Below are positions 11,393 through 22,598 of a DNA stretch of 64,000 nucleotides, piece by piece. Both the position numbers and the translations under genes were made by a program. The stretch's first letter is position 1. Every line of letters begins with the position of its first letter. A model generated the notes under the pieces. It was not told the origin of the DNA. It ran no database searches and saw only the letters and a program-made list of their open reading frames with translations. The stretch is from Inga oerstediana (taxonomy: Eukaryota; Streptophyta; Magnoliopsida; Fabales; Fabaceae): assembly GCA_963210345.1 (NCBI GenBank), contig OY723401.1, positions 35,258,709-35,322,708 of the forward strand. Direction: 5' to 3'.

Positions 11393-12193
11393 TAGGAATT
11401 TCATTACTGATGCTCTTGACAGAATTTGTTTTGGGATTCACAAAAATAGTAATGGTGTTGACAAAGTCTGTAATGGAATTGACAAAACACCAGAGTCATG
11501 TTGATAGCAACAATTCATAATATATTAAATGGCAACTTAGACATTACTCATTCCAAGTACATCCATTGCATATAAGTCATAAACCCAAAAGAAGATGTTC
11601 CTTCATGTATAATTTAATCACAATAAGCTGTCACTATTAATAAGAGCAGTAATGAGAATGACAAGTGCAGTAATGGAAGTTACAAAACATCAAATTCTTC
11701 ATGACATCAACTAATGATGAAGCACTACTCTTACAGCACAAAACTGAATGATTTTACTCCTTCCTACAAAGACTTGAACAAACAGAAACTATACTTTAGA
11801 TTTTAGAAGAAGAAAAAACAATAACCAACACGAGAAATCTATAGATCTATTATTAATCACTGATGATGTTCAAGATGTTCTTTGGCCGGCGGGAACCTGC
11901 ATTCGATTGTTTCCACTCACGATTGCCGCTTCATGGATGCCGCAGCCGCCGCCTTGTTCCCTACAATACTGCCGAAGACGATAACCCTTATAGGAAATAG
12001 ATAGACCGTGATTTCATTACTGAGAAATCCAAAATTGATGTGTTTGATCAAAAAGTTAAAAGGGGTATTTTGGTCTTTAGCATTAAACTTCAATATCCTT
12101 GATTCCTACCACATGTCTTATCTGTCTTTTTCAAGTTATAATAGACTTTTGTGGGTTTTGATATTTCAAATGGTATTTAAATGGGATTTTCCC
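11393..12193. repeat. Right terminal inverted repeat of the MULE
   Basis: Inverted partner of 7252-8178 as described there. It ends GGGATTTTCCC next to the TATTAATAA duplication. Confidence 0.75.
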
Positions 12194-12599
12194 TATTAAT
12201 AACATATATATTATTTTTAAATAAAATAAAATAATAACTAATATAATAATAATATCATAAATATTATTTTAGTAGAAAAATTTTAAATATAATATTAATA
12301 AATAATAATATAATTTTAATAATTATGGTTAAATAGAATTATTTAATAATTAATATTTTAATTTTATAAATATTTTTTTAAAAAATTTTTAAATTTTTTC
12401 CTATGGAATTTCCGATGGAAAATTTCCATGGCAATTTGCCACAGAAATTTCTGTTGGAATTTGGCATCAAAAAATTTTCGATAGAATTTGCCTTGGAAAA
12501 AATTTCGTCTGAAATTCCTTGACTAAATTTGCCATGAAAAATTCCGTCAGAAATTGAGTGTTTTTTTGTAGTGAAATAGGCTCGAGAATACCTCATTAG

Positions 12600-13862
12600 A
12601 TACCATGTCGCCTTCCTCTTCAAAAAGTTTTCCGCATCGAGTCACCCATATATCACAACATATATAACCAAATAAGATAGCCCACAGAACCTTTTTAGTG
12701 AAATCTCTGCCCGCTTCTTGCCTAAGGTTCCAATATATTCACTCTATACTATGTAGGGAGTAGAATTGCTCCCACAAAGCAGGATGGACAACTAAAATCC
12801 ACCGCTCCTTCATATTAGCACACTCCATTAATAAACACATGGAATCCTCAACCTGATCACAATTAAAAGGATATCTTGCATTGCCACATAAACTCGCCTA
12901 TACCGAAGTTGCGCTGTATGATCCTAACCATGTTCAACAAGCCACATAAAAGATTTAATCTTCTCTGGTACCGCCCACTTCTATAAGCTCCTCCATATTG
13001 TCTCCTGTTGATTGTGAACACCTACAAAAAGAAAATGATATACAGAACTAACAGAAAAACGACCATCAGAAGATGGTTTCCAGTAATACTTATCATGTCC
13101 TCTCTCCTCATAGGGAGGGTGTGCACATGTAATCCGATCAATCACATGAGAATAGAACCACCTATCCAGTTTGTTTCTATTCCACTATCCCTAAGGGGTT
13201 ACATACTTAGAGACTTTTTCATCCTTATCTGTAAAAGCTTCATAACCTGGAATAAGTTCAGCCAAGAGTCTATTTAGCTCTGACCAATTATCATACCAGA
13301 ACGATGCTGACATGCCATTATCAATTTTAACCCCTACACCCTTCTAAAACTTCTCCCATACAATACAAATCCCTCTCCAAGTCATTAATGACCCTTTCAT
13401 CATTTAAACTTTGGGCATGAAATTATCTCCACAATTATATTTAGCTCTTAGAACATGAACCCATGACACATCTCTATTATTTATGAGTTGCCAACACAAT
13501 TTCATCATAAAAGATTCATTTTACTTCCTCAAATCTCTTATCCCGAGACCACTCTCTTTTTTGTCTCTTGTTACATAGCTCCAAGACATCAAATGGATTT
13601 TTTTTCTCATCATCATTTCCACCCCATAAGAAGATCCTACTCTTCTTTTCAATATCCTTCATGATACCCTTTGGTAGTAACATCGTCTGCATATGGTACG
13701 TAGGTAAAGCTAATAAAAATGCTTTGATAAGCATTGCTCTCCCCGCTAAATTCAGACAGCCTCTCTTCCATCCTAAAAGTCTCTTTTGCATTTTTTCCAA
13801 GATAGGTGCAAGGATGATATTAGAAGCTCTTTTAAGGATCAATGGAATCTCATATATTTACC
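12600..13862 (-). pseudogene. LINE RT C-terminal, connection and zf-RVT relic
   Basis: The longest open piece (13842-13516) reads ILEKMQKRLLGWKRGCLN, LAGRAMLIKAFLLALPTYHM, QTMLLPKGI and FLWGG. This is the conserved segment downstream of the LINE reverse transcriptase. Further minus-strand pieces follow in other frames: GIRDL at about 13530, VPEKIKSFMWLVEHG near 12950 and RRVYVAMQDI after it, matching the region leading to the zinc-finger-like RVT domain. Several stops and shifts are present. At the upstream side the frame joins across solo LTR D to the reverse transcriptase piece at 21853, confirming one original element. Confidence 0.82.
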
Positions 13863-16800
13863 CAAATTGAAATATCCCAAAATGTACTCAGGAGCTAAAT
13901 GTACATAATAGATAGTGGAATTAATGACATAATTACCCTAGAAATTTTGTTATGACTTTAGTTTCAATTTGCTAGAGCTAACTATCTAGTCTTTTCGTTT
14001 AAAGTCAGAAATGACCGAAAACATAACTTGGATATTAGATTCAATTAATTTTTCCTTACCTTACCTTTTCATATAAATTTCCACGGTCAAGGCAAGGAAA
14101 GGAAGAGAGAAAATTAATTAGAAGCTATCTCATATCCATTTGAAGAGTCAAAAGTAAAAGAAGTGAAAATGGTGAGGAAAAGTCAAAGTTTCTTTCACTT
14201 TCTCCACTTGGAGAAAAATTGACTAAATGCAAGACATTAAGGAATGAATTGGTCAACAATTAATTTCTCTTCTCAAGTCTAAAATTTCTTTCACTTTTTC
14301 CACAACTTTTTATTTACTTTTGTCCACAATTTTGGCTGACCTTAATAAGAAATAGGGGAAGGGAAATCGGATTATTTTGTCACTCAATTTCTCTTTCTCC
14401 AAGTCGGTTTAAAGCTACCATAGGAAGAGCAAGATGAAGCAAGGTTGAAGGTGAGTTTTTTATCTTGATTTTCACCTTTTTAACCTCATCTATGGCTCAA
14501 GTATCCTTCACAAACATTGTTCCTCTTGATGAGAGCTTCATTTCTATGGTTTTAGAAGTTCAAGAGGAGGTGTTTTGAGCTATCATCCAAGAACAAAAGT
14601 TGTGGATTCAAAGAAAGGACCTTAGGAGGAGCAAGAGGTGAGGTATTAGCTTCAATTTGAGCTATTGGTTGTAATGGTTGAATGAGTATTTTTGCAAGTG
14701 TGAACCTGCCCTGATTTCAACCAAATATGGGTTTTGGAGGAGTCGTGGTAATTTGAAGCCATATGACACAGGTTTGATGCTTAAATTGGAAGTTTGATAA
14801 TTGTTGGAATTTTTGTTGAATTTCTGCCAAAATAGGATGTATAGAATGAGTGGGAATTTGGTCATTTTGATGTCACCATTGTGTTCTACATGAAAAACTA
14901 TGTAGGAATAGCCCCTGGTTGTGAATTTTGGATCATTTGAACTCAAAGTGAAAAACTGGATTTTCTGCCAGTGAAGGGTTCCTACAAGGTACCCTGTTTG
15001 TGTTGTGTTTTTTGATAACCAAATGATGTCCAACGAATATAAAATTTTCCAAAAGAAAAGTAGACATATCATGATTTAATTTGACAGGTCATTTATGTCA
15101 TTTGGACTTGTACACTGGGAGTTTTGAATTTTTGAAGTTAACTCATGAAATCTGGATTGAATTCAGGTAGAGTGCAATAAATGACAATTCTAGGACTGTT
15201 GTGCTTCCAACTGGCTATAGGTGATATTTATCCTTGAAAATGGACTTAATAAGGGTCACATAGACTTTAGAATTACTACAATTGGACATTTGTACATAAA
15301 GATATGAATTTTCAAAGTTGATAAAAAATTCTGGTAGATTTGGTCAATTGTGCGAAAATTGCAAATGTAATGGCATCATGTAATATTTTTGAACTCTAAA
15401 GGTAAGAATTAGTCTTTTAGGTTATTTGACCACTTCAGCCCACTTGTTGACTTAATTAAATATCCCTAATGATAACCAATTTGAGTGTTTGAGTTATAAA
15501 CGAATTGGACTAAGTAATAACCCGTTGTCCGTAATTCTATTTATAGGATTCGATATTTATCCTAGGAGCTAGAACCAAAACAATTTTGGGACCGAAAAGG
15601 CTAAGGTAGTAACTTTACTCTTATATACTATTTATTCTGTCTCATGCATGTTATTGCCATTATAAATACTTGATATGTGAATCTAAATTGGGCAGATTTG
15701 CCTATTAAGCATTCAGTTGAGAAGCGCTTTGGCCTTGTAGAATACCTAGCACTATGGGAAGGGATAGTAAGTCCTTCAATAGTAGTGTTTACTGCAATGC
15801 ATATCATTGAATGTTGAATGAAAATTGAACTGTCTGGTATGTGATGGTTGATATGACATGTTTCTTTGTATACATTTTATATAAGTGTTATCTGTTACTA
15901 CTAGGATTCTTTTGAATCTCACTCATTTTTTATAACAAATTTGTAGCACGGGCAAGTAGCTCACACGGGAAGAAGATAGCTACAGACGAAAAGAGTTGAA
16001 GATTTTAGATTATTTCTTGTTGGCTATCTGTTACTTTTTGGAAAATTGTATATGTTGTACATGTAACCGCTGATAGTCGAATGCTAGCCTAAATAGTAAT
16101 TGTACATATGTTTTTGTACAACAAGGCTATAAATAGACTAGAATGACCTGTTTATGAAATGCGGACCCTTCGGTTAACAAACCTAACTAGTACATCTACT
16201 GAGAACTGCGATAAGTACTCTAATACTAATAAATGGAAATAGAATCAAATGAGTTGATTGGATTTGAAAATTGAAAATGAGACCACTGCATAAATGTTTG
16301 AAAATTTTTTGAAACCCACTTAAGTACAAGACCAAACCCTGTAATAAAGTTGGGATCCCTAATGGGTTGAAAATAGATTTTGGTCTTTAATTTGACTTCA
16401 TGTCATGTGTAACCCCCTTCCAACTATAGGCCGAGATTACGTTTATAATCAAGTAATTAAGTGAAATTAGATACCTTAGCTTATTTGGGACTTAAACAAA
16501 ATCAAACTTCCCAAAATCAGAGTCTATAAAAACTTTTCAAAAACCTGCTCATAAGGTCTCATATTCACATTACAAATACAAAATGGCCTATACAGGTTGA
16601 TTTCATTTATACATATCAGAGTACAGCATAAATTCCTAACACACTCGGGTTCCATTAATCAATAAAAGGTCTTACTAAACAACAATGCCTATAATCTCTT
16701 TCCCTTTACTAGGGGATTACACAAAATTATGCTATCCATCAAATATACACAGTTATTCAGCCCAAAATATCCAAATGATTTTATACATGATAACCATTAA

Positions 16801-17018
16801 TCAAAATAAAACTCCCGATCCGGAGCTCAACCGCTCTTCATCACCCGCTTTCCTTTTAATCCTTCAGCCCTGTCTAAAAATTTAGTTTTTGGGAGAGTGA
16901 GATTCTAAAGAATCCCGTTAGTGCCAAATCATTCATAATGTGCACAACAATAAGGCATGAAAGCAATCATAACACACCCATCGCATTACAATGGTAGGTG
17001 TGACGAACACCACCCTTA

Positions 17019-19577
17019 TGTAACCCCCTGCCTTAAATAGCGTAATTATAATTCGATATTACGTAATTAAATTGGTTTAGAGACCGTCGAATAGTTCAAA
17101 ACTCATTTAGAACTCCCTGTGAAGTAGGGACTTTATAAAATTTTCAAGACTTCTTTCCTATTCCGGTCTCAAGTTCAATTATCGAATATAATCACCTGTG
17201 CAGTTAATTCACATTCATTCATATCAGAATATCTAATAGCAATCCCGGCAACCCCCGGGTTCCATTCATACACAAAAAGGGTTTACAACCTCCATATAGG
17301 GGACTACACAACTACGTTCAACTATTCTTTACAACCAACATAATATGCAGATACCCTATCCAACAGGTTTAACCAACATAACCAAAATAAATGTCCCTAC
17401 AGGATTCTAACCGCTCCGGGTCGTACGCTTCTCCTTAGAGCCACTCGCCCTGTCTGAAGGGTTAGTTAAAGGAAAGAATGAGATTCAAGAGAATCCCAGT
17501 AGTAACAAAACATTTATACCACACATAAGCACACAGCATGTAAGCAAATCATCATATAGCAGCAGCACCACAAATCACACTCCACCCTCATCCCCTTTCT
17601 TCGCCGGGAAGGCACACCGCCTAACCCGAACCGTTGTTAGCTACTCAGGGACTATTGGCGTGGAAGTGCATACATATAGCCTTATAGCCCATACAGCTAT
17701 TCGGCTTTCACAAATGGCCCGTCGGCCTCCACAAATAGCCTTTTGGCTCACATAATCACATATATCACACCTCATCCTCATCCCCTTTCTCCGCCGGGGA
17801 GGCATACCGCCCTAACCCGAACCGTTGTTAGCTACTCAGGGACTATTGGTATGACGGTGTTTACACATATTCACAATGTCGCAGCATACGAATTTATCAC
17901 AAATCAATGATAATACACACATACAATGCATCACATATGGTACGAAAGAAAAGTTACTACCTCGTTCCTTTCTGACGTTCGTTGGCGTAGTTGGCTCACG
18001 AGGGCGGCAAATATCAAATCCTACAATTTCCAAATGCACTATTTAGACACTTCCATAGTGTTACTTAGGGTTATATGAGTCTATAATGAAAATTTACAAA
18101 AATACCCCCGGGGACCCGGCCCGGGCCCGCCGTACCCGGTCCGGTTGCACTTTTCCCGAAATTCTAATATGGGCTTTCCTAACATATTTCAGCCCAAGGA
18201 ATCCATTTCCGGACTCGGAATTATCAAATTCAATGTAAAATTACGAAATTGCCCTTGGCAGCCCTACTTTTAGGGTTTTAGGGGTGTTTCCGTAATTATG
18301 CTTTCTCGGCCTTTTTTGAAAAAGTGCCCAACTGTAACCCCACCTAATTTTCGCCCCTGAACTCAATGGAACCATCAAATCATTGAAAATCCAACTCTAA
18401 GACCCATTTCTAGGGCTGGCCGAAATTTATGAGTTCTCCAGGGAAAATCGGGGTTTTACGATTTCGGCTCCGTAAACGCGTTCCTTTCTACTCCTAACCA
18501 CTTTATTAACCATTACATTAGGTTACAACTAACATTAAGACCCAATTTGGGCAGCATAACCCCTAGGCCACATCATTTCCAAACTTTAAAACCAATGGCA
18601 ATCCGGCGAAATTTCACCGATTAAATTGCCCACAGCAGCCAGAATAAGCAATATATGAAAGTTTGGAAGTTACCTCAAGCTCCCACTAGCTTTTCCCAAA
18701 TTTGGCTGAACCCTAGCCTCTTTAAAACACCAAGTTTTGAGCTTCACAACCTTAAAGAATAAAGAGGAGTGGCTTAGAGTCGGAGTTATACGCGTTAGGA
18801 GCTAGATCGTCGGAGAAATCGGCTTACCTTGCGAGATTTCTTCCTCTTTTTCTCTCTTTTCTCCAAGCTCTCTCCACGTTTTTTTTTCTTGCTTCAGCTG
18901 CTGTGTGCGACAGAAATGAGCTGAGGAAGATGATAACATATGTAATTCCATGCTGACATCATCTTTTAATGAGATGATGTCATAATTCCCATTTTCGGAT
19001 TTTCTGGCAGATTTTCTGCCCAAACTTTGAAAAATCATAACTAATTCTAGAAAAATTGAAATGAGTTGATCCCAAAGCCAAATAAAAGGTATTTAAGTCC
19101 TCTTCATAGGAAAAATATTGGCCATTACTGAAAATCACTACAAAATTCCCAGAATTTCAATCTTTGCTTACTGTTCCAGAAAATAATTAATTTCGCTGGG
19201 TAAACTTAAGAAATCCAAAACTCTTAGGTCACAAATCAAAATGATACAAATTATATGTTCATTTTGAAGCTTGACATGTGAACTTTAATACTTGAAAATT
19301 TCAGAATTTTTAGACACCATTTGCCTATTTAAAACGTCCATACAAATTGACTGCCCTGTACAGAGTTTCAATGGACAGAGTTTTCAACTTTTGCACGATT
19401 GTTCCAATGGTTCCAATTTCACAATAAACACTCTCCCCACATGAATTTTCACAAGGAAGCCATTGGAATCATTAAAATATCCAAATTCCCATCACACATT
19501 CTCCAAAAGTGTTTATTCAACAATAATTATATCCACTTTTAAAGTCATTAGCCCTTAATCACTTTTTGGGATATTAC
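17019..19577 (+). mobile_element. Solo LTR B, nested in A, 2.56 kb
   Basis: Starts TGTAACCCCCTGCC and ends GGGATATTACA, flanked on both sides by CTTA (17015-17018 and 19578-19581). The disrupted A sequence CACCCTTACGTTTG is seen uninterrupted in copy C at about 23199. Two related GC-richer blocks (about 17585-17655 and 17765-17850) share the words CTCATCCCCTTTCT and ACCGTTGTTAGCTACTCAGG. The second half resembles the partial LTR at 53850-55948. Confidence 0.8.
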
Positions 19578-20169
19578 ACTTACGTTTGTTCACGCTGAAT
19601 TGCTCATGCTGTATCGCACACATCATAGTTCACAACAATATATATATTTCACCACAGCTGGGTTTCATATAACAGTTCACAATACACAATCGTACTGTCT
19701 GGATTACAGTTTACAATAGATCCATGTCGATTACAACGGCAGTTCAACAGCCAGGGTAGGCGTGATAAGCATCAACCCCCTACGACGGCTCCCGTTGAAG
19801 TGCTCACGCTGTAATTGACTATGGCACTTTTCCTTTACAATTCACTAAGCACAAATTCACATTTCACAAACACTATGATAAATCATGCATACCAGATATC
19901 ATACACAATATGAGAGAGAAATCACTACCTTCTCGTTCCTTCCGTGCACGCTCTGGCACTAGTCCCTCCCAAGTAGGGCAAATGTCGTATCCTATAATTC
20001 ATAATGAGTGACGAAGTATTATTCTCTATCCAATTCTCAATTACTTCTTAATACTTAATTGGTTATCATTATTGCTCTTTGAATACCCATGAATCACTCA
20101 ATCCATAGCTCTAAAAGGTTGGAAGACTATCCCAAAGATCCCCTTTTGAAAGCTCAAACTGATATTTTC

Positions 20170-20760
20170 TACTGTGACACTCGAGTGAAAATGACCTCAC
20201 TCAAGTAAGATTGTACGAACACTGGAGTAAAGAAGGCCTCTCTTCGGTGAAGGTATGGCCTGTACTCAGGTACTAGAGAGTAAAGGATAGCGAGTGCACA
20301 CCCGAGAGCACAAAGGAAATGGCAATAGCCAGGATGGCTCACTGCACTCGAGCACAACACAACTCACTCGAGTGAAAGCCAGATGCTCACTCGAGTCCCC
20401 AAAAGTGTATTACAGGAAGTGCTCACCCGAGAGCACAAGAGTTTTCAAGGATCAGGAGGACTCAAGCATAGCCCATTGCACTCAAGTGAATACCCTATAC
20501 CCAAGAGTGAGAAGGCACACTCTTGCACCAGAATTAAGAGTGACAACCCGAGAGGTAAGTCCTTGGTGTCAAATACACCTACACTCAAGTGATGTCCCAC
20601 TACACTTGCAAGTAAGACAACACTTGCCTTTTACCATTGAAGTGCTACAAGAACACCATGAGCAGAAAACGAAGTTTGCATTACCGCACTCGAGTGGGAC
20701 TCATCACCACTCGAGTGTATTCATCCTGTACTCGAGTGAACCCCAGATCACTCGAGTGAT
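20170..20760. repeat. ACTCGAGT palindrome array in solo LTR A
   Basis: Repeated CACTCGAGTG, CTCGAGTGA and degenerate CTCAAGTG or CCGAGAGCA words at irregular 20-40 bp spacing. The open frame at 20294-20770 follows from this repeat and has no family resemblance. Confidence 0.7.
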
Positions 20761-21852
20761 TCTATCATAAACTAGAGAACGCTGCAAAACTAACCATATT
20801 TCCTAACACTTGCCCAAATGATCCTAATGAACCTAAAACTTCTACCAAAGCTACTCCCACATAAAAACACGCAAGGAATTCAATGAAATCATCATAATTA
20901 CCAAAATCCTATTTCATTATCATGCTTTGGTTTTGGGCAACACAAATCACCAATTTTCCAAAATCACTAAACCCAATCATTCAATTCCCAAATCAATCTA
21001 TCTATCCCAAACTTATACCAAAACACCATTTCCACAACTATATAATGGCAAACTACCCAATGATAATCATTTTTGAATTCAAGGCTATAAATACCAAAAA
21101 TTCCAAACTTCATACAATGGCATGAAACATAGATAGAAAGATTGGTCTCACTTACCTCTTTAACTTTCTCAAAGACACTGTTTGATTCTCCAAACTTCAG
21201 ATTTTCGTGATTCTTCAAATCACCACAAATAGGGAAACTACAACCACCAAAATGAAGCTCTCACTCCAAGAAACAACATTAATAAAGGGAGTTTAAGCAT
21301 TAGAGGTCTTTAACTTACCTCAAAATCAAGTTTTTCCTTTTCTTTCCCTAATGGCTGCATGCATAAGAGAAGAAAGAGAGATGATAGCTTGAAGGGATGA
21401 AGAAATGATCACTCTACTCCCCCCATGCCTCTCTTGTCAACGAAAATAGGAGGGAGGAGAGGGGGAAAATATTAAAATATGAGATGTTGACTTTTCCAAT
21501 GCTCTCTCACTTTACCAACTTGCCACATGTCACTTTGCTATTGGCTCACCCAAAATAAGTCACCAATTAGCTACCTTAATCCCTCCATTAGCCATTTTAA
21601 TTACACTTCTCAATTTCCTCTTAGCTAGTAATTAATTTCTCCCTTAATTACCACTCATGGCTAAAAATTCCATTCTTCCAATTTTCCACCACTTATGGCA
21701 TATTAATTAATATTGCAACAAAACCCATAATTGTTCCACTTTAATTCGATAATTATCCTCAATAATTATCATTAGCCCTTAATTGAAATTTGGGGCGTTA
21801 CATCACGTTTTTAATTATTTTAAACTGTATGAAATTATCACGTTACACAGAT

Positions 21853-22593
21853 CACCTGTCAACCTAAACTCCATTCTCCTGCTAAGTGAAAGAGTTCTGG
21901 AAGAATGAACATTTTTGGAGAAGAAAACTTTGGTCTTGTTCTTATTCATCTTCTGTCCTAAAGCTTTGCAAAATCTTTAGAGACAGTTCATCATCCCCTT
22001 AACTTAGCTCTCAAAGGCTTCACCAAAGAGTATAAGATTATATGCAAAAAAGAGATGAGAGAGAGAAGAGGACCACCCTATTAAGTTGAATAAGATTCCA
22101 AACCCTATCTTTAATATCATCCTAAATAATGTGACTCAATCTTTCCATGCATAAAGTGAAGATATATGGAGATATCAGATCTCCTTGTCTTATGCCTCTA
22201 GATGATATAAAGGTAGAGGTAACTTCCCCATTCCATATAACTGAAAGGAAGTAGTGGTAATGCAAGCCATTATTGCCTCACACATTTTACCTTCAATTCC
22301 CATAGCCCTAAGTATATCAAGATTGAAATTCCACTCAAGGCGGTCATAGGCTTTCTCTAGGTCAACCTTAACTGCCATCCAACCATTTGCTCCTGTTCTA
22401 CCTTTTATAGCATGAATTACTTCTTGAGCTATTATAATGTTGTCACTACTTTGCCTTCCAGCTACAAAACTACACTGATAATGGTCAACTACCTTCCCCA
22501 TCAATGACCATAACCGGCGCAATATGACTTTGGTAATAATCTTATAACTCATATTATATAAGGAGATTGGCCTAAAATCCATAATCGTCTGAA
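21853..22593 (-). pseudogene. LINE reverse transcriptase core relic
   Basis: The minus strand from 22582 reads MDFRPISLYNMSYKIITKVI, then SFVAGRQSSDNIIIAQEVI and WMAVKVDLEKAYDRLEW, matching RT motifs 1-3 of plant L1 elements. Next come GIRQGDLISPYIFTLCMERL (22196-22137) and, after frameshifts, LILFGEAFES (near 22010), where FADD(L)ILFGE is expected; the YADD-type catalytic box itself is damaged. It is bounded by solo LTR C upstream and D downstream. The catalytic damage and stops make it non-functional. Confidence 0.88.
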
Positions 22594-22598
22594 CATTG

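Larger units (their letters stand above)
7252..12193. mobile_element. Mutator-like element with long terminal inverted repeats
   Basis: Termini are GGGAAAATCCC and its complement, flanked by a perfect 9-bp duplication TATTAATAA (7243-7251 and 12194-12202), diagnostic for MULEs. The terminal inverted repeats are roughly 0.8-0.9 kb. The interior holds a tandem repeat (9419-10010), a partial extra copy of an arm segment (about 10130-10260) and a minus-strand relic of the transposase N-terminus (about 11000-11345). No catalytic transposase domain is visible, so it is a deleted, non-autonomous copy. Confidence 0.88.
6533..12573. mobile_element. CACTA transposon, non-autonomous, with a MULE inside
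   Basis: The element begins CACTACAAAA and ends TTTTGTAGTG, the CACTA-superfamily terminus. Subterminal regions (6540-6740 and 12400-12570) are full of short motifs such as GATGGAATTT, GACGGAAT and ATTCCGTC in both orientations, typical of CACTA transposase-binding sites. Flanking triplets are AAG and AAA, a 2/3 match to the 3-bp target duplication. Without the MULE at 7252-12193 only about 1.09 kb remains, AT-rich and without transposase genes. A CATA repeat lies at 7032-7051. It splits the LINE between its connection and RNase H regions. Confidence 0.8.
16408..21802 (+). mobile_element. Solo LTR A, nested in D, about 2.83 kb without B
   Basis: Starts TGTAACCCCC and ends GGGGCGTTACA, with flanks TCATG and TCACG (4 of 5). 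It has no protein-coding sequence. It is related along its length to solo LTR C (22599-25418), including the CTACCTT...CGTTCCTT, GGGCAAATGTCGTATCCTAT and ACTCGAGTG regions, and the two have nearly equal lengths (2.83 and 2.82 kb). The long TGTAAC-type LTR suggests a Ty3/gypsy Del/Tekay-like family, but with no internal region this is a guess. Confidence 0.78.
13868..21847 (-). mobile_element. Solo LTR D (about 2.6 kb once inner insertion is removed)
   Basis: On the + strand it starts TGAAATATCCC and ends CACGTTACA, so the canonical TGTAAC...TTACA ends lie on the minus strand. Flanks CAAAT and CAGAT match at 4 of 5 bases, as for a 5-bp LTR target duplication. Removing solo LTR A leaves about 2.58 kb with no coding sequence, so it is a solo LTR. 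The interior has the motif GGATTCTTTTGAATCTCACTC (near 15905), also seen, inverted or varied, in the other LTRs of this window. Host LINE reading frames join cleanly across it (GDL on one side, GKY on the other). Confidence 0.78.

Noticed and set aside
14662..15072. 136-codon minus-strand frame in solo LTR D
   Set aside because: No motif, AT-rich composition, and wholly within an LTR.
20294..20770. 158-codon open frame on the + strand
   Set aside because: It runs through the ACTCGAGT array of solo LTR A, has repeat-derived composition and no family resemblance.
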